A stretch of 64,000 bases of DNA, taken from contig NZ_FPAT01000008.1 in NCBI RefSeq assembly GCF_900116555.1, positions 1-64,000 on the forward strand, in the 5' to 3' direction. Source of the stretch: Actinopolyspora lacussalsi subsp. righensis (GTDB lineage: Bacteria > Actinomycetota > Actinomycetes > Mycobacteriales > Pseudonocardiaceae). This document shows positions 9,020 to 16,826 of this stretch, one piece after another. Both the position numbers and the translations under genes were made by a program. Numbering within the stretch: position 1 is the stretch's first letter; the number at the start of each line of letters is the position of its first letter. Under the pieces are notes generated by a model, which saw only the letters and a list, made by a program, of their open reading frames with translations, was not told the DNA's origin and did not search any database.

Positions 9020-10366
9020 GTGAGCCATCCGCTTCGAGTAGCAGTGATCGGAGCCGGCCCCGCCGGCGTGTACGCCTCGGACATCCTGACCAAGTCGGAA
9101 ACACCGGTCGAGATCGACCTGTTCGACAGAATGCCCGCACCGTACGGACTGGTCAGGTACGGAGTCGCACCCGACCATCCCCGCATCAAGGGCATCGTCA
9201 GCGCCCTGCACAAGGTGATGGACAAACCGGAGATCCGATTCTTCGGCAACGTGGAGTACGGCGTGGACTGCAAGCTGGCTGATCTGCGGCAACACTACGA
9301 CGCCGTCGTGTTCTCCACCGGAGCCGCCGACGACCGGGAACTCGACATTCCGGGGATCGACCTGCCGCACAGCCACGGCGCTTCCGAGTTCATCTCGTTC
9401 TACGACGGGCACCCGGAAGCACCCCGCGACTGGAACCTCGACGCGAGCGGGGTGGCCGTGCTCGGCGCGGGCAACGTGGCCCTGGACATCGCGCGCGTGC
9501 TCGCCAAGCAGGCGGACGACCTGCTGAGCACGGAGATCCCGGACAACGTGTACCGGGCGCTGCGCGACTCCTCGGTGACCGACGTGCACCTGTTCGCACG
9601 GCGCGGTCCCGCCCAGACCAAGTTCACTCCACTGGAACTGCGCGAGCTCGACCACCAGTCGGAGATGGAACTGATCGTGCATCCCGAGGGATTCGAGCTC
9701 GACGAGGCCAGCGAAGAGGCCATCAGGACCAACAACCAGGTCAAGTCCGTGGTCAAAACGCTGCAGGACTGGGCGCTGCGGGATCCGAAGGGCGACACCC
9801 GGCGGCGGTTGCACTTCCACTTCCTCCGGCGACCGGTCGAGGTACTCGGGACGGACCGGGTCGAGGGGCTGCGCACCGAGATCATGGAACTGGACGGCAA
9901 CGGCTCGGTGAACGGTACCGGCGAGTTCGAGACCGTCGAGGTGCAGTCGGTCTACCGCGCGGTCGGCTACCTCAGCTCCGCGCTTCCCGACGTCCCCTTC
10001 GACAACCGCTCCGGCACCATCCCGCACGACGGGGGCCGGGTACTGGACATGGACGGGGAGCACATTCCCGGCGTCTACACGACCGGCTGGATCAAGCGCG
10101 GCCCGGTGGGACTCATCGGGCACACCAAGGGTGACGCGCTGGAAACCGTGAACAACATGCTGGCCGACATCACCGAGGGTGCGGGCCACGACGGGGAGGC
10201 CGTCCCGCGCATGCTGTCGGAGCGCGGGATCGCCTACACGACCTGGCAGGGCTGGAACCTGCTGGACGAGCACGAACGCGCCCTCGGAGAACAACGGGGT
10301 CGGGAGCGGATGAAGGTCGTCGAACGCGACGAGATGGTGCGTGTCAGCCGCGACGGCGACAGCTGA
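9020..10366 (+). CDS. fprA: FprA-type ferredoxin/adrenodoxin-NADP+ reductase
   Basis: 448 residues, close to the 456 of mycobacterial FprA. FAD site VIGAGPAGVYASD at residues 9-21, the family's YGLVRYGVAPDHPRIK segment, and a second GxGxxA NADP site VLGAGNVALDIARVL near 152-166. It passes electrons from NADPH to ferredoxins that feed cytochromes P450 and other iron-sulfur enzymes. GTG at 9020 follows AGGAGGA at 9008-9014. A probable iron box upstream suggests induction when iron is low. The long frame on the opposite strand is a coding shadow. Confidence 0.92.
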   Translation: MSHPLRVAVIGAGPAGVYASDILTKSETPVEIDLFDRMPAPYGLVRYGVAPDHPRIKGIVSALHKVMDKPEIRFFGNVEYGVDCKLADLRQHYDAVVFSTGAADDRELDIPGIDLPHSHGASEFISFYDGHPEAPRDWNLDASGVAVLGAGNVALDIARVLAKQADDLLSTEIPDNVYRALRDSSVTDVHLFARRGPAQTKFTPLELRELDHQSEMELIVHPEGFELDEASEEAIRTNNQVKSVVKTLQDWALRDPKGDTRRRLHFHFLRRPVEVLGTDRVEGLRTEIMELDGNGSVNGTGEFETVEVQSVYRAVGYLSSALPDVPFDNRSGTIPHDGGRVLDMDGEHIPGVYTTGWIKRGPVGLIGHTKGDALETVNNMLADITEGAGHDGEAVPRMLSERGIAYTTWQGWNLLDEHERALGEQRGRERMKVVERDEMVRVSRDGDS

Positions 10367-10411
10367 CGGCGCACCACCTGACGCGGTGACACGGCGCGCC
10401 ACCGTGCGCCG
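10367..10411 (+). terminator. Possible terminator after fprA
   Basis: CGGCGCAC at 10367-10374 pairs with GTGCGCCG at 10404-10411; the loop holds a second small hairpin CACC-TGACGC-GGTG. It begins one base after the fprA stop. Large loop, so only tentative. Confidence 0.35.
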
Positions 10412-10515
10412 GAAGCTCGACCGGAGCCGGTAACGCTCCTACGGTCCGACCGGAAGGTACACCCGCGCCGTGCCCACACGTGCGCGGGCCGGTCGGACCG
10501 TGGAGCGGAGCGGCG

Positions 10516-11958
10516 ATGGGCTGGGACTGGTTCTGGGCACCGGAGTACGGCCCGGCACGATTCGTGGTGCGGCGGTTGCTCGCGCTGTGCTACGCCATGG
10601 GCTTCCTGTGCGTGATCAACCAGTTTCCCGCCCTGCTCGGCTCACGAGGACTGACCCCGACCCCGCCGTTCCTGCGCCACGTGGGCTTCCGCCGCGCACC
10701 CAGCCTGTTCCACCTGTACTACTCCGATCGGTTCGTGCTGTGCTGCGGCTGGTTCGGGCTGTCGCTGAGCGTGGCCGCGTTCTGCGGGCTGGCCGACCCG
10801 CTCCCGCTCTGGGGCTCGATGGCGGTGTGGTTCGTGCTGTGGGCGCTGTATCTGTCCATAGTCAACATCGGCCGGATCTGGTACGCCTTCGGCTGGGAAT
10901 CGCTGCTGCTGGAAACCGGTTTTCTCGCGGTGTTCCTCGGACCGGCCCACACCGAACCACCCGTGTTGGTGATCTGGTTGCTGTGCTGGTTGCTGTTCCG
11001 GGTCGAATTCGGTGCCGGTCTGATCAAAATGCGGGGTGACCCGGCCTGGCGCGACCTGAGCGCGCTGCACCACCATCACGAGACACAGCCGATGCCCGGC
11101 CCGTTGAGCCGGGTTTTCCACCAGCTGCCCGGCGGGCTGCACAAAGTGGAGGTGCTGGCCAACCACTTCACCCAGCTGGTGGTGCCGTTCGGGTTGTTGT
11201 TACCGCAGCCGGTGGCCACGATCGCCGCGCTGATCATGATCGCGACGCAGGGCTGGCTGATGCTCAGCGGCAACTTCGCCTGGCTGAACCTGATCACCAT
11301 CACGCTGGCGTTCGCGGCGATGGACACCACGCTGCTCGGTTGGATACCGGTGGACGCGCTCACACCGGGTTCAGCACTCGGAACCGCCGGTCCGATGTGG
11401 TATCGGGCGACGGTGCTGGCCCTGACCGTGCTGGTCGTCGTGCTCAGCTACTGGCCGATCCGCAACATGATCGGGCGCGGCCAGGTGATGAACCGCAGCT
11501 TCAACAAGCTGCACCTGGCCAACACCTACGGCGCCTTCGGCAGTGTTACCCGGGCTCGGTTCGAGGTGGTACTGGAGGGCCGCGGCGAGGACGACGAGTG
11601 GCGGGAGTACGGCTTCCGGGGCAAGCCGGGGGACGTGACGAAGCGTTCGCCGCAGGTGGCGCCGTATCACCTGCGGCTGGACTGGCTGATGTGGTTCGTG
11701 GCGATCTCGCCGTCCTACGGGCGGGGATGGCTGGAACGGCTGCTGGTGGCGATGCTGCGCGACGAACGTCGGATCCTCTCGCTGCTGCGACACAACCCGT
11801 TCCGGGAGGCCGCCCCGCGCTACGTTCGCGCCCGACTGTTCCGCTACCGGTTCAGCACCGCCGCCGAGAAGCGCGAGTCCGGCGTCTGGTGGGTGCGTAC
11901 CCCGGTTTCCGAACTGATCCCCGCGGTATCGCTGGACGACGTTTCACCGAACGACTGA
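10516..11958 (+). CDS. Lipase maturation factor family membrane protein
   Basis: 480 residues with many hydrophobic helices in the first 350 and a soluble C-terminal part. Family-type segments are the conserved FRVEFGAGLIKMRGDPAWRDL, HHHHETQPMPGPLSRVFHQLP and the late FNKLHLANTYGAFGSVTRARFEVVLEG and RLDWLMWF. In animals LMF1 helps fold lipases in the ER; the job of actinobacterial relatives is unknown. I chose ATG at 10516, preceded by GGAGCGGAG, over a longer reading from 10480. It follows fprA at 149 bases and converges on a decayed gene. Confidence 0.82.
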   Translation: MGWDWFWAPEYGPARFVVRRLLALCYAMGFLCVINQFPALLGSRGLTPTPPFLRHVGFRRAPSLFHLYYSDRFVLCCGWFGLSLSVAAFCGLADPLPLWGSMAVWFVLWALYLSIVNIGRIWYAFGWESLLLETGFLAVFLGPAHTEPPVLVIWLLCWLLFRVEFGAGLIKMRGDPAWRDLSALHHHHETQPMPGPLSRVFHQLPGGLHKVEVLANHFTQLVVPFGLLLPQPVATIAALIMIATQGWLMLSGNFAWLNLITITLAFAAMDTTLLGWIPVDALTPGSALGTAGPMWYRATVLALTVLVVVLSYWPIRNMIGRGQVMNRSFNKLHLANTYGAFGSVTRARFEVVLEGRGEDDEWREYGFRGKPGDVTKRSPQVAPYHLRLDWLMWFVAISPSYGRGWLERLLVAMLRDERRILSLLRHNPFREAAPRYVRARLFRYRFSTAAEKRESGVWWVRTPVSELIPAVSLDDVSPND

Positions 11959-11967
11959 TCGAAGCGT

Positions 11968-12330
11968 TCAGGGATCCTGCACTCGTAGCATGTTTACCTG
12001 AAGCACGTTCTCACCGAGAACGAACGTAATCAGGATCATCCCGTTGGCGGTCGTTGTCGTCCAACGATCCGACTTCGGGTCGTACCCGCTGATCTTTCGA
12101 GAAATCACCGCGTTCGGCCGTTCGACGGCGTCCCGTTCCTCGTGGCTGGTCGGCTGTGCCGCATCGACGGCCCGCCCCCACCATCGGATGAGGACGTCGT
12201 CGAGGTGCGAGGTGTCGAAGTCCCGGGCGACTTCTCACAACGCGCCCCGAAACTCTCACTCGAAGGCGGTTCGATCCTCCTCGTCGAGGACATCACGAGC
12301 GAGTTTCGATCGGCACGGGAGCGGCGTCGA
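11968..12330 (-). pseudogene. Decayed small gene (DUF6247-like N-terminus) with two in-frame TGA codons
   Basis: On the minus strand one frame reads LARDVLDEEDRTAFE, TGA (12256-12258), EFRGAL, TGA (12235-12237), then EVARDFDTSHLDDVLIRWWG and on to a real stop at 11968-11970 after ...VLQVNMLRVQDP. The segment across both stops keeps protein-like character and, from memory, resembles the short DUF6247 proteins of actinomycetes. Both stops differ from CGA (Arg) by one C-to-T change. No good start codon is found in frame; a GTG near 12314 would need a frameshift. It lies just downstream of the methyltransferase gene on the same strand. The C-terminal 40 residues look unlike DUF6247 and could be a toxin-like or unrelated piece. 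Confidence 0.55.
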
Positions 12331-12331
12331 C

Positions 12332-13564
12332 TCACCAGTCCGGACGCAGCGGCATGGAGCTGGTCCCGCCCTCCGAACGCACTCCCAGCATCTGGTGCAG
12401 CTGGAGCTGGTTGCGCTCGAAGGCCAGCCGAGAAGCCGCCATGTAAAGCCGCCACACCCTGGCCCTGGCGTGCCCCACCTCGGCCACGGCCTTGCGCCAG
12501 TTGCGCTCCAGGTTCTCGCACCAGCCGGCCAGCGTCAGCGCGTAGTGCTCGCGCAGGTTCTCCTCGTGCCGGACTTCCAGGCCGTTGTCGTGCATCCGGG
12601 AAGCGAGCTCGCCCGGCGGCTCCAGCTCGCCGTCGGGGAAGACGTAGCGGCTGATGAACTTGCCCGTCCTGGCCGGGTAGGAACCGTCGGGACGCGTGAT
12701 GCAGTGGTTGAGCAGTCGCGCACCGGGGCGCAGTTTCTCCCGCAGAAAGCTGAAGTACTCCGGCAGCTGCTCCCGCCCGATGTGTTCGGTGAGCCCGATC
12801 GAGCTCACCGCGTCGAAGCCGGATTCCGGCACGTCTCGGTAGTCCTGGTAGCGGACCTCGGCCAGCTCACCCAGTCCCCGGTCGGCGATGACCCGTCGCG
12901 CCCACTCGGCCTGTGACCGCGAGAGCGTGACCCCGATGGCGCGCACCCCGTAGTGCTCGGCCGCGTGCAGCACCATGCCGCCCCAGCCCGCGCCGATGTC
13001 CAGCAGCCGCATGCCCGGTTCGAGCCCGAGCTTGCGGGCGACGAGATCGTGCTTGGCGTACTGCGCCTGCTCCAGGGTCGCGTCGCTTCGCTCGAACACC
13101 GCGCAGGTGTAGGTCATCGAGGGCCCGAGCACCCACTCGTAGAACAGGTTGGACACGTCGTAGTGGTACGAGATGCTCTCGCTGTCCCTGCGCTTTGAGT
13201 GCCTCCTGCCGCCGCGGGCGCGGTTCTCCTGCTCCGGTGGCCGAACGGGCCACCAGAGGCGGTAGCCAGCGAGCCTCACCGCCAGCTCGGCGCGCAGCTT
13301 CCGGGAAGCATCGGACATCACCACGGACGGAAACGCCGCCAGCGCGGTGTACATGTCACCCCGCACTTCGATGTGACCGTTGATGTAGGCCCGCGCCAGC
13401 CCCAGTTCCCCTGGGGCCGCGGCAAGGTGTGCCAGTGCCAACGGAGAATTGATCACTATGGCCGATGAGCAACCGGCAGGCCCGCTGCGACTACCGTCGT
13501 AGCCGCGGAACTCGATGGGCGGATCCTCACCGAACAGACGTGCGAACACGGCTGCCAATGACAT
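12332..13564 (-). CDS. tmsB: Cyclopropane-fatty-acyl-phospholipid synthase family methyltransferase (10-methylene fatty acid synthase, TmsB/UfaA1-like)
   Basis: 410 residues of the CFA synthase family. Seen: SAM motif LLDIGAGWGGMVLHAAEHYGVRAIGVTLSRSQ, the SYHYDVSNLFYEWVLG bicarbonate/active-site entry segment and GLTEHIG. The closest match I know is UfaA1 (Rv0447c), which adds a methylene at C10 of oleoyl chains in phospholipids on the way to tuberculostearic acid. The downstream-acting reductase gene lies directly upstream in the same operon (75-base gap), which supports this over plain cyclopropane synthesis. ATG at 13564 has GGAGGG eight bases ahead; the ATG at 13579 overlaps that site. 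Confidence 0.85.
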   Translation of the reverse strand: MSLAAVFARLFGEDPPIEFRGYDGSRSGPAGCSSAIVINSPLALAHLAAAPGELGLARAYINGHIEVRGDMYTALAAFPSVVMSDASRKLRAELAVRLAGYRLWWPVRPPEQENRARGGRRHSKRRDSESISYHYDVSNLFYEWVLGPSMTYTCAVFERSDATLEQAQYAKHDLVARKLGLEPGMRLLDIGAGWGGMVLHAAEHYGVRAIGVTLSRSQAEWARRVIADRGLGELAEVRYQDYRDVPESGFDAVSSIGLTEHIGREQLPEYFSFLREKLRPGARLLNHCITRPDGSYPARTGKFISRYVFPDGELEPPGELASRMHDNGLEVRHEENLREHYALTLAGWCENLERNWRKAVAEVGHARARVWRLYMAASRLAFERNQLQLHQMLGVRSEGGTSSMPLRPDW

Positions 13565-13639
13565 CGTCGAACCCTCCATATCGACCTGACAGCGACTACC
13601 GGGACTCGGTCCGGAAGTCGTGGTAGCAACCGAGCGCGC

Positions 13640-15025
13640 TCAGGTACCCAGCACACACTTGTCGTAGAGATCGGGCAACTTGCCCGCTTGGTCGTAGCGC
13701 TGCTTCAACCCTTGGTACGTGGCTCCGTCGTAACGGCGCCAGAACTCCTCGGGCTCGTAGTACGCGGTCGAGTACAGCGACTTGTGCCCGTCGAGCTCGC
13801 TCACCTTCGCCTCGATGGCCCGGTTGTGCGTGCCGACGGGTTGCCCCTCCCCCAGCGGCACGGTGGCCCAGAACCCGACGTTGACGTACAGCGTCGCCGG
13901 GTCCATGGGGTAGAGCGGCCAGCCCTGGTCGTCGCGCAGCCGCACCGGACACAGCCACACCGGACTGATGCCGATCTCGCGGTGGAAGAACTCCAGGAAC
14001 TCGGCCAACCGGTCGAGCGGGATCTCGACGTCCTGGATCACCGGTTCGCGGCCGGGGCGGCCGCGGAGCCGGTAGAACCGTTCGGACAGTCCGTAACGCT
14101 GGTCGAGGGACACGAGCCTGCGGTAGACGTCCGACCGCAGCAACCGGCGGGGCCAGAACGGGCGGACCGCGGGGTGCTGCGCGCCGAAAGCGCGGGAACA
14201 CCAGAACCAGTCGGTGTCCCAGCGCCACAGGTAGTCGTGCGTACGCAGGTGATCCACCTCGCGGGCGCGCACGGAGCGGTAGTAGATCCGGTTACCGGTG
14301 TAGTCGCTGGTGTAGGGCGCTCGCGAGGTGAAGGTGCCCAGCGTCAGGTACAGCTCGTTCGCGCCGAACACGGTGCCGTCCAGAAAGTCCACCCGCTGCT
14401 CGTTCCAGCTCCCCGAACGGGCGATGCGCTCGATAGCCTCGGCGCAGGCCGCTGTGGAGTCGAACGGTACGTGCCGCAGCCGCACGTAGTCCCGCACCGG
14501 CTGGAGTTCGATCAGCAACCGCAGCGCGTAGCCGAGCGAGCCGTAGGAGTTCGGGAAGCCGCGGAACAGCTCGGCGTGCTCGTTGTCGGGCCGCGCCAGC
14601 ACGACGCTGCCGTCACCGGTGAGGACCTCCATCTCCAGCACGGATTCGTGCGGCAGCCCGTTGCGGAACGACGAAGCCTCGATCCCCAGACCCGCCACGG
14701 CACCGCCGATGGTGATCGTCTTCAGCTGTGGCACGACCAGCGGCATCAGCCCGTACGGCAGCGTAGCGGCGACCAGGTCCTCGAAGGTGGTCATGCCCTG
14801 GACGTCGGCGACCCGCCGTCGCGGATCCACCCGAAGTACCCTGTCCAGGCCGGTGACGTCGAGCCCGCCGCCGCTGACCGGCGCGCGGAACCGGAACAGA
14901 TTCGAGGTGGACTTGGCCAGTCGAACCCGTTCGGACGCGGGGATCCGACCGTAGCGCGCGGCCAGCGCGGCGACTTCGTCGGAGTGTTCGACACGATCGG
15001 GTGCGGCGGGCGGATCGCTCTCCAT
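13640..15025 (-). CDS. tmsA: FAD-binding oxidoreductase, 10-methylene fatty acid reductase (TmsA-like)
   Basis: 461 residues. The N-terminal half is a PCMH-type FAD domain: LRVDPRRRVADVQGMTTFEDLVAATLPYGLMPLVVPQLKTITIGGAVAGLGIEASSFRNGLPHESV. The C-terminal half contains WRWDTDWFW and KSLYSTAYY segments seen in the Rv0449c group. That protein reduces the 10-methylene intermediate to the 10-methyl branch, so this gene and the methyltransferase after it make 10-methylstearate-type lipids, which lower membrane viscosity. ATG at 15025 opens the frame; no strong ribosome site is visible. Confidence 0.85.
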   Translation of the reverse strand: MESDPPAAPDRVEHSDEVAALAARYGRIPASERVRLAKSTSNLFRFRAPVSGGGLDVTGLDRVLRVDPRRRVADVQGMTTFEDLVAATLPYGLMPLVVPQLKTITIGGAVAGLGIEASSFRNGLPHESVLEMEVLTGDGSVVLARPDNEHAELFRGFPNSYGSLGYALRLLIELQPVRDYVRLRHVPFDSTAACAEAIERIARSGSWNEQRVDFLDGTVFGANELYLTLGTFTSRAPYTSDYTGNRIYYRSVRAREVDHLRTHDYLWRWDTDWFWCSRAFGAQHPAVRPFWPRRLLRSDVYRRLVSLDQRYGLSERFYRLRGRPGREPVIQDVEIPLDRLAEFLEFFHREIGISPVWLCPVRLRDDQGWPLYPMDPATLYVNVGFWATVPLGEGQPVGTHNRAIEAKVSELDGHKSLYSTAYYEPEEFWRRYDGATYQGLKQRYDQAGKLPDLYDKCVLGT

Positions 15026-15141
15026 GATCTACGACTCTAAGCCGCACCGCCGGTGCGGGCATCCCGATTCGCGAGAAACGCGTCAGAATACGCGAACCGT
15101 CCACGCGGTACTACTCCGGGGGCACCAGGCCCTGTCCGACA

Positions 15142-16128
15142 TCACTCGGAGCGACGCAGCGCCCAGGCCCGCAGGCCGCGGAAACCGGATACCTTGTTCG
15201 GCCCGAGCGAGGTCAGCAAGAAATCCGACTCGGAGCGCAAGCCGGCCGCGCACTCGCGGTCCACCAGCACCGACGAGGGCCTGGCCAGCGTGGTCAGCCT
15301 GCTGGCGATGTTGACGGTGGAGCCGTAGACGTCACCGAACCGGGCCAGCACCGTGCCGTGGGCCAGACCGATCCGCAGCGGTGGCAGGTCGGGTTCCCGC
15401 GCGACGTTCTCGTTGAGCGACAGCGCTATCTCCGCCCCGTCGCGGACCGTGTCCGCCACGAACAGCACCTCGTCGCCCACGGTCTTGACGATTCGACCGT
15501 GGTTCTCGGCGATCACCCTGGTGACCAGGTCCTCGAAGTCGTCGATCAGCCGCGCCAGTTCACGTTCGCTGTAGTCGCGCACCAACCGGGTGTAGCCCAC
15601 GATGTCGGCGAAGCCCACCACCACTGTCGGTTCTTCCGGCCCGGTGTCGGCCTCGTCGAGTTCCCGTGCGGCGATGGCGGAGAGGTGCCTGCGCCAGACG
15701 TAGCCCTGCAGGTTCTCCATCACCGGCAGGATCGCCTCGGCGACCTCGGCGGTGGTTTCGATGTCGGTGGCGAAGGTGTCACCGAGCACGGCCTTGAAGA
15801 TTCCCAGCTGCCACTCGGCCAACCGCGACATGGTCTGGGCCAGTGAACGCGCGACCGCGGTCTCCAGCTCCGGCGGAATCACCTCGGCCGATACGAGCTT
15901 GTCCACCGTTCGCATGGCATCGACGTCGAAATCGGTGAACACAACGGCCTCGGGAGCGACGTGCGCGAAGCCCATCGCCTGCCAGAGCCGCTCGGCCCTG
16001 GCGAGTTCGACGCCGGCCAACCGGGCCACGTCGGCCTTGCGGTAGCGGGGTTCGCCGCCGAGCAACGCCCGCTCCACCGGATTGTCCGGCGCTACCAAAT
16101 CATCGTGTGGTTCGAACGACGAGCACAT
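15142..16128 (-). CDS. Class III adenylate/guanylate cyclase
   Basis: 328 residues, no membrane segment. An N-terminal MerR/helical regulatory part (YRKADVARLAGVELARAERLW, about 30-170) precedes the cyclase homology domain: FADIVGYTRL supplies the first metal Asp, KTVGDEVLFVAD is the central strand, and GDVYGSTVNIASRL supplies the second Asp and transition-state residues (DxxGxxVNxASR). The substrate (ATP or GTP) cannot be assigned with certainty; family members of this layout make cAMP. The start overlaps the end of the universal stress protein gene by 29 bases, indicating a two-gene operon. Confidence 0.85.
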   Translation of the reverse strand: MCSSFEPHDDLVAPDNPVERALLGGEPRYRKADVARLAGVELARAERLWQAMGFAHVAPEAVVFTDFDVDAMRTVDKLVSAEVIPPELETAVARSLAQTMSRLAEWQLGIFKAVLGDTFATDIETTAEVAEAILPVMENLQGYVWRRHLSAIAARELDEADTGPEEPTVVVGFADIVGYTRLVRDYSERELARLIDDFEDLVTRVIAENHGRIVKTVGDEVLFVADTVRDGAEIALSLNENVAREPDLPPLRIGLAHGTVLARFGDVYGSTVNIASRLTTLARPSSVLVDRECAAGLRSESDFLLTSLGPNKVSGFRGLRAWALRRSE

Positions 16129-16549
16129 CGCACTCCGAACGTCGGGATACCTCCGAGGGCACCGATCCCAGGATTCGTCCTTTCAGCGTGTTCAGACCGC
16201 GACTGCCGACCACCAGCAGATCGGCCGAGTGGCTCTCGGCGGTCTCGATCAGCGAGTCGATGGGCGGCCCCAACACGGACACGGTATCGACACTGCCCGC
16301 TCCGGCGGAACGGGCGTGATCGATGGCGTCACGCAGGCTGTCCTCGGCGGGCGCGGAACCGACCACCTGGAAGGCCTCCTGCCCCATCTCGTCCCGCGCG
16401 CGCTCCACGTCGCGCCTGCTGTTGGGATAGTACGCGCAGACGATCACCAGTTCGGCGGAGTCACCCGCCAACCGCGCCGCGCGCCGGACGGCGTACATCG
16501 AAGGGGACGATCCGTCGGTTCCGACGACCACCTTGCGGTAACCAGTCAT
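16100..16549 (-). CDS. Universal stress protein (UspA family)
   Basis: 149 residues, one Usp domain. N-terminal VVVGTDGSSPS and the C-terminal ATP loop GSRGLNTLKGRILGS fit G-2x-G-9x-GS, so it should bind ATP. ATG at 16549 gives the standard start MTGYRKVVVGTDGS. The 3' end overlaps the cyclase gene. In mycobacteria a Usp protein binds cAMP, which makes the pairing with a cyclase suggestive, though that is inference. Confidence 0.87.
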   Translation of the reverse strand: MTGYRKVVVGTDGSSPSMYAVRRAARLAGDSAELVIVCAYYPNSRRDVERARDEMGQEAFQVVGSAPAEDSLRDAIDHARSAGAGSVDTVSVLGPPIDSLIETAESHSADLLVVGSRGLNTLKGRILGSVPSEVSRRSECDVLVVRTTR

Positions 16550-16826
16550 CGATCTCTCACTCTCCGCCCCACCAGGACTGCTCGGACGTTCGACGAGGTT
16601 CGCCGATCGGCTCACCGGACGGGTCGCGCGGTGGATACGACCGCACGAGCGGTCGGTGCGGCACCGGACGCGCCCGGGGAGCACACGCCCGGTCAACGTT
16701 TCGATCGGGAAACATCAATAGCTCAACGACCGCGCCTCGGAATCGTCACGGTGGTTTCGCACCGTAGTCACCTCACCCATCACCGACCGGAAACCCGGAA
16801 CGCCGAGCGGGGCGGGCACGACCCGC

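Noticed and set aside
8837-10402. 521-residue minus-strand frame opposite fprA
   Set aside because: Mirror of the fprA codon bias; FprA motifs on the other strand are unambiguous.
12044-12916. 290-residue plus-strand frame opposite the CFA-type methyltransferase
   Set aside because: Shadow sequence with no motif; the methyltransferase on the other strand has clear SAM motifs.
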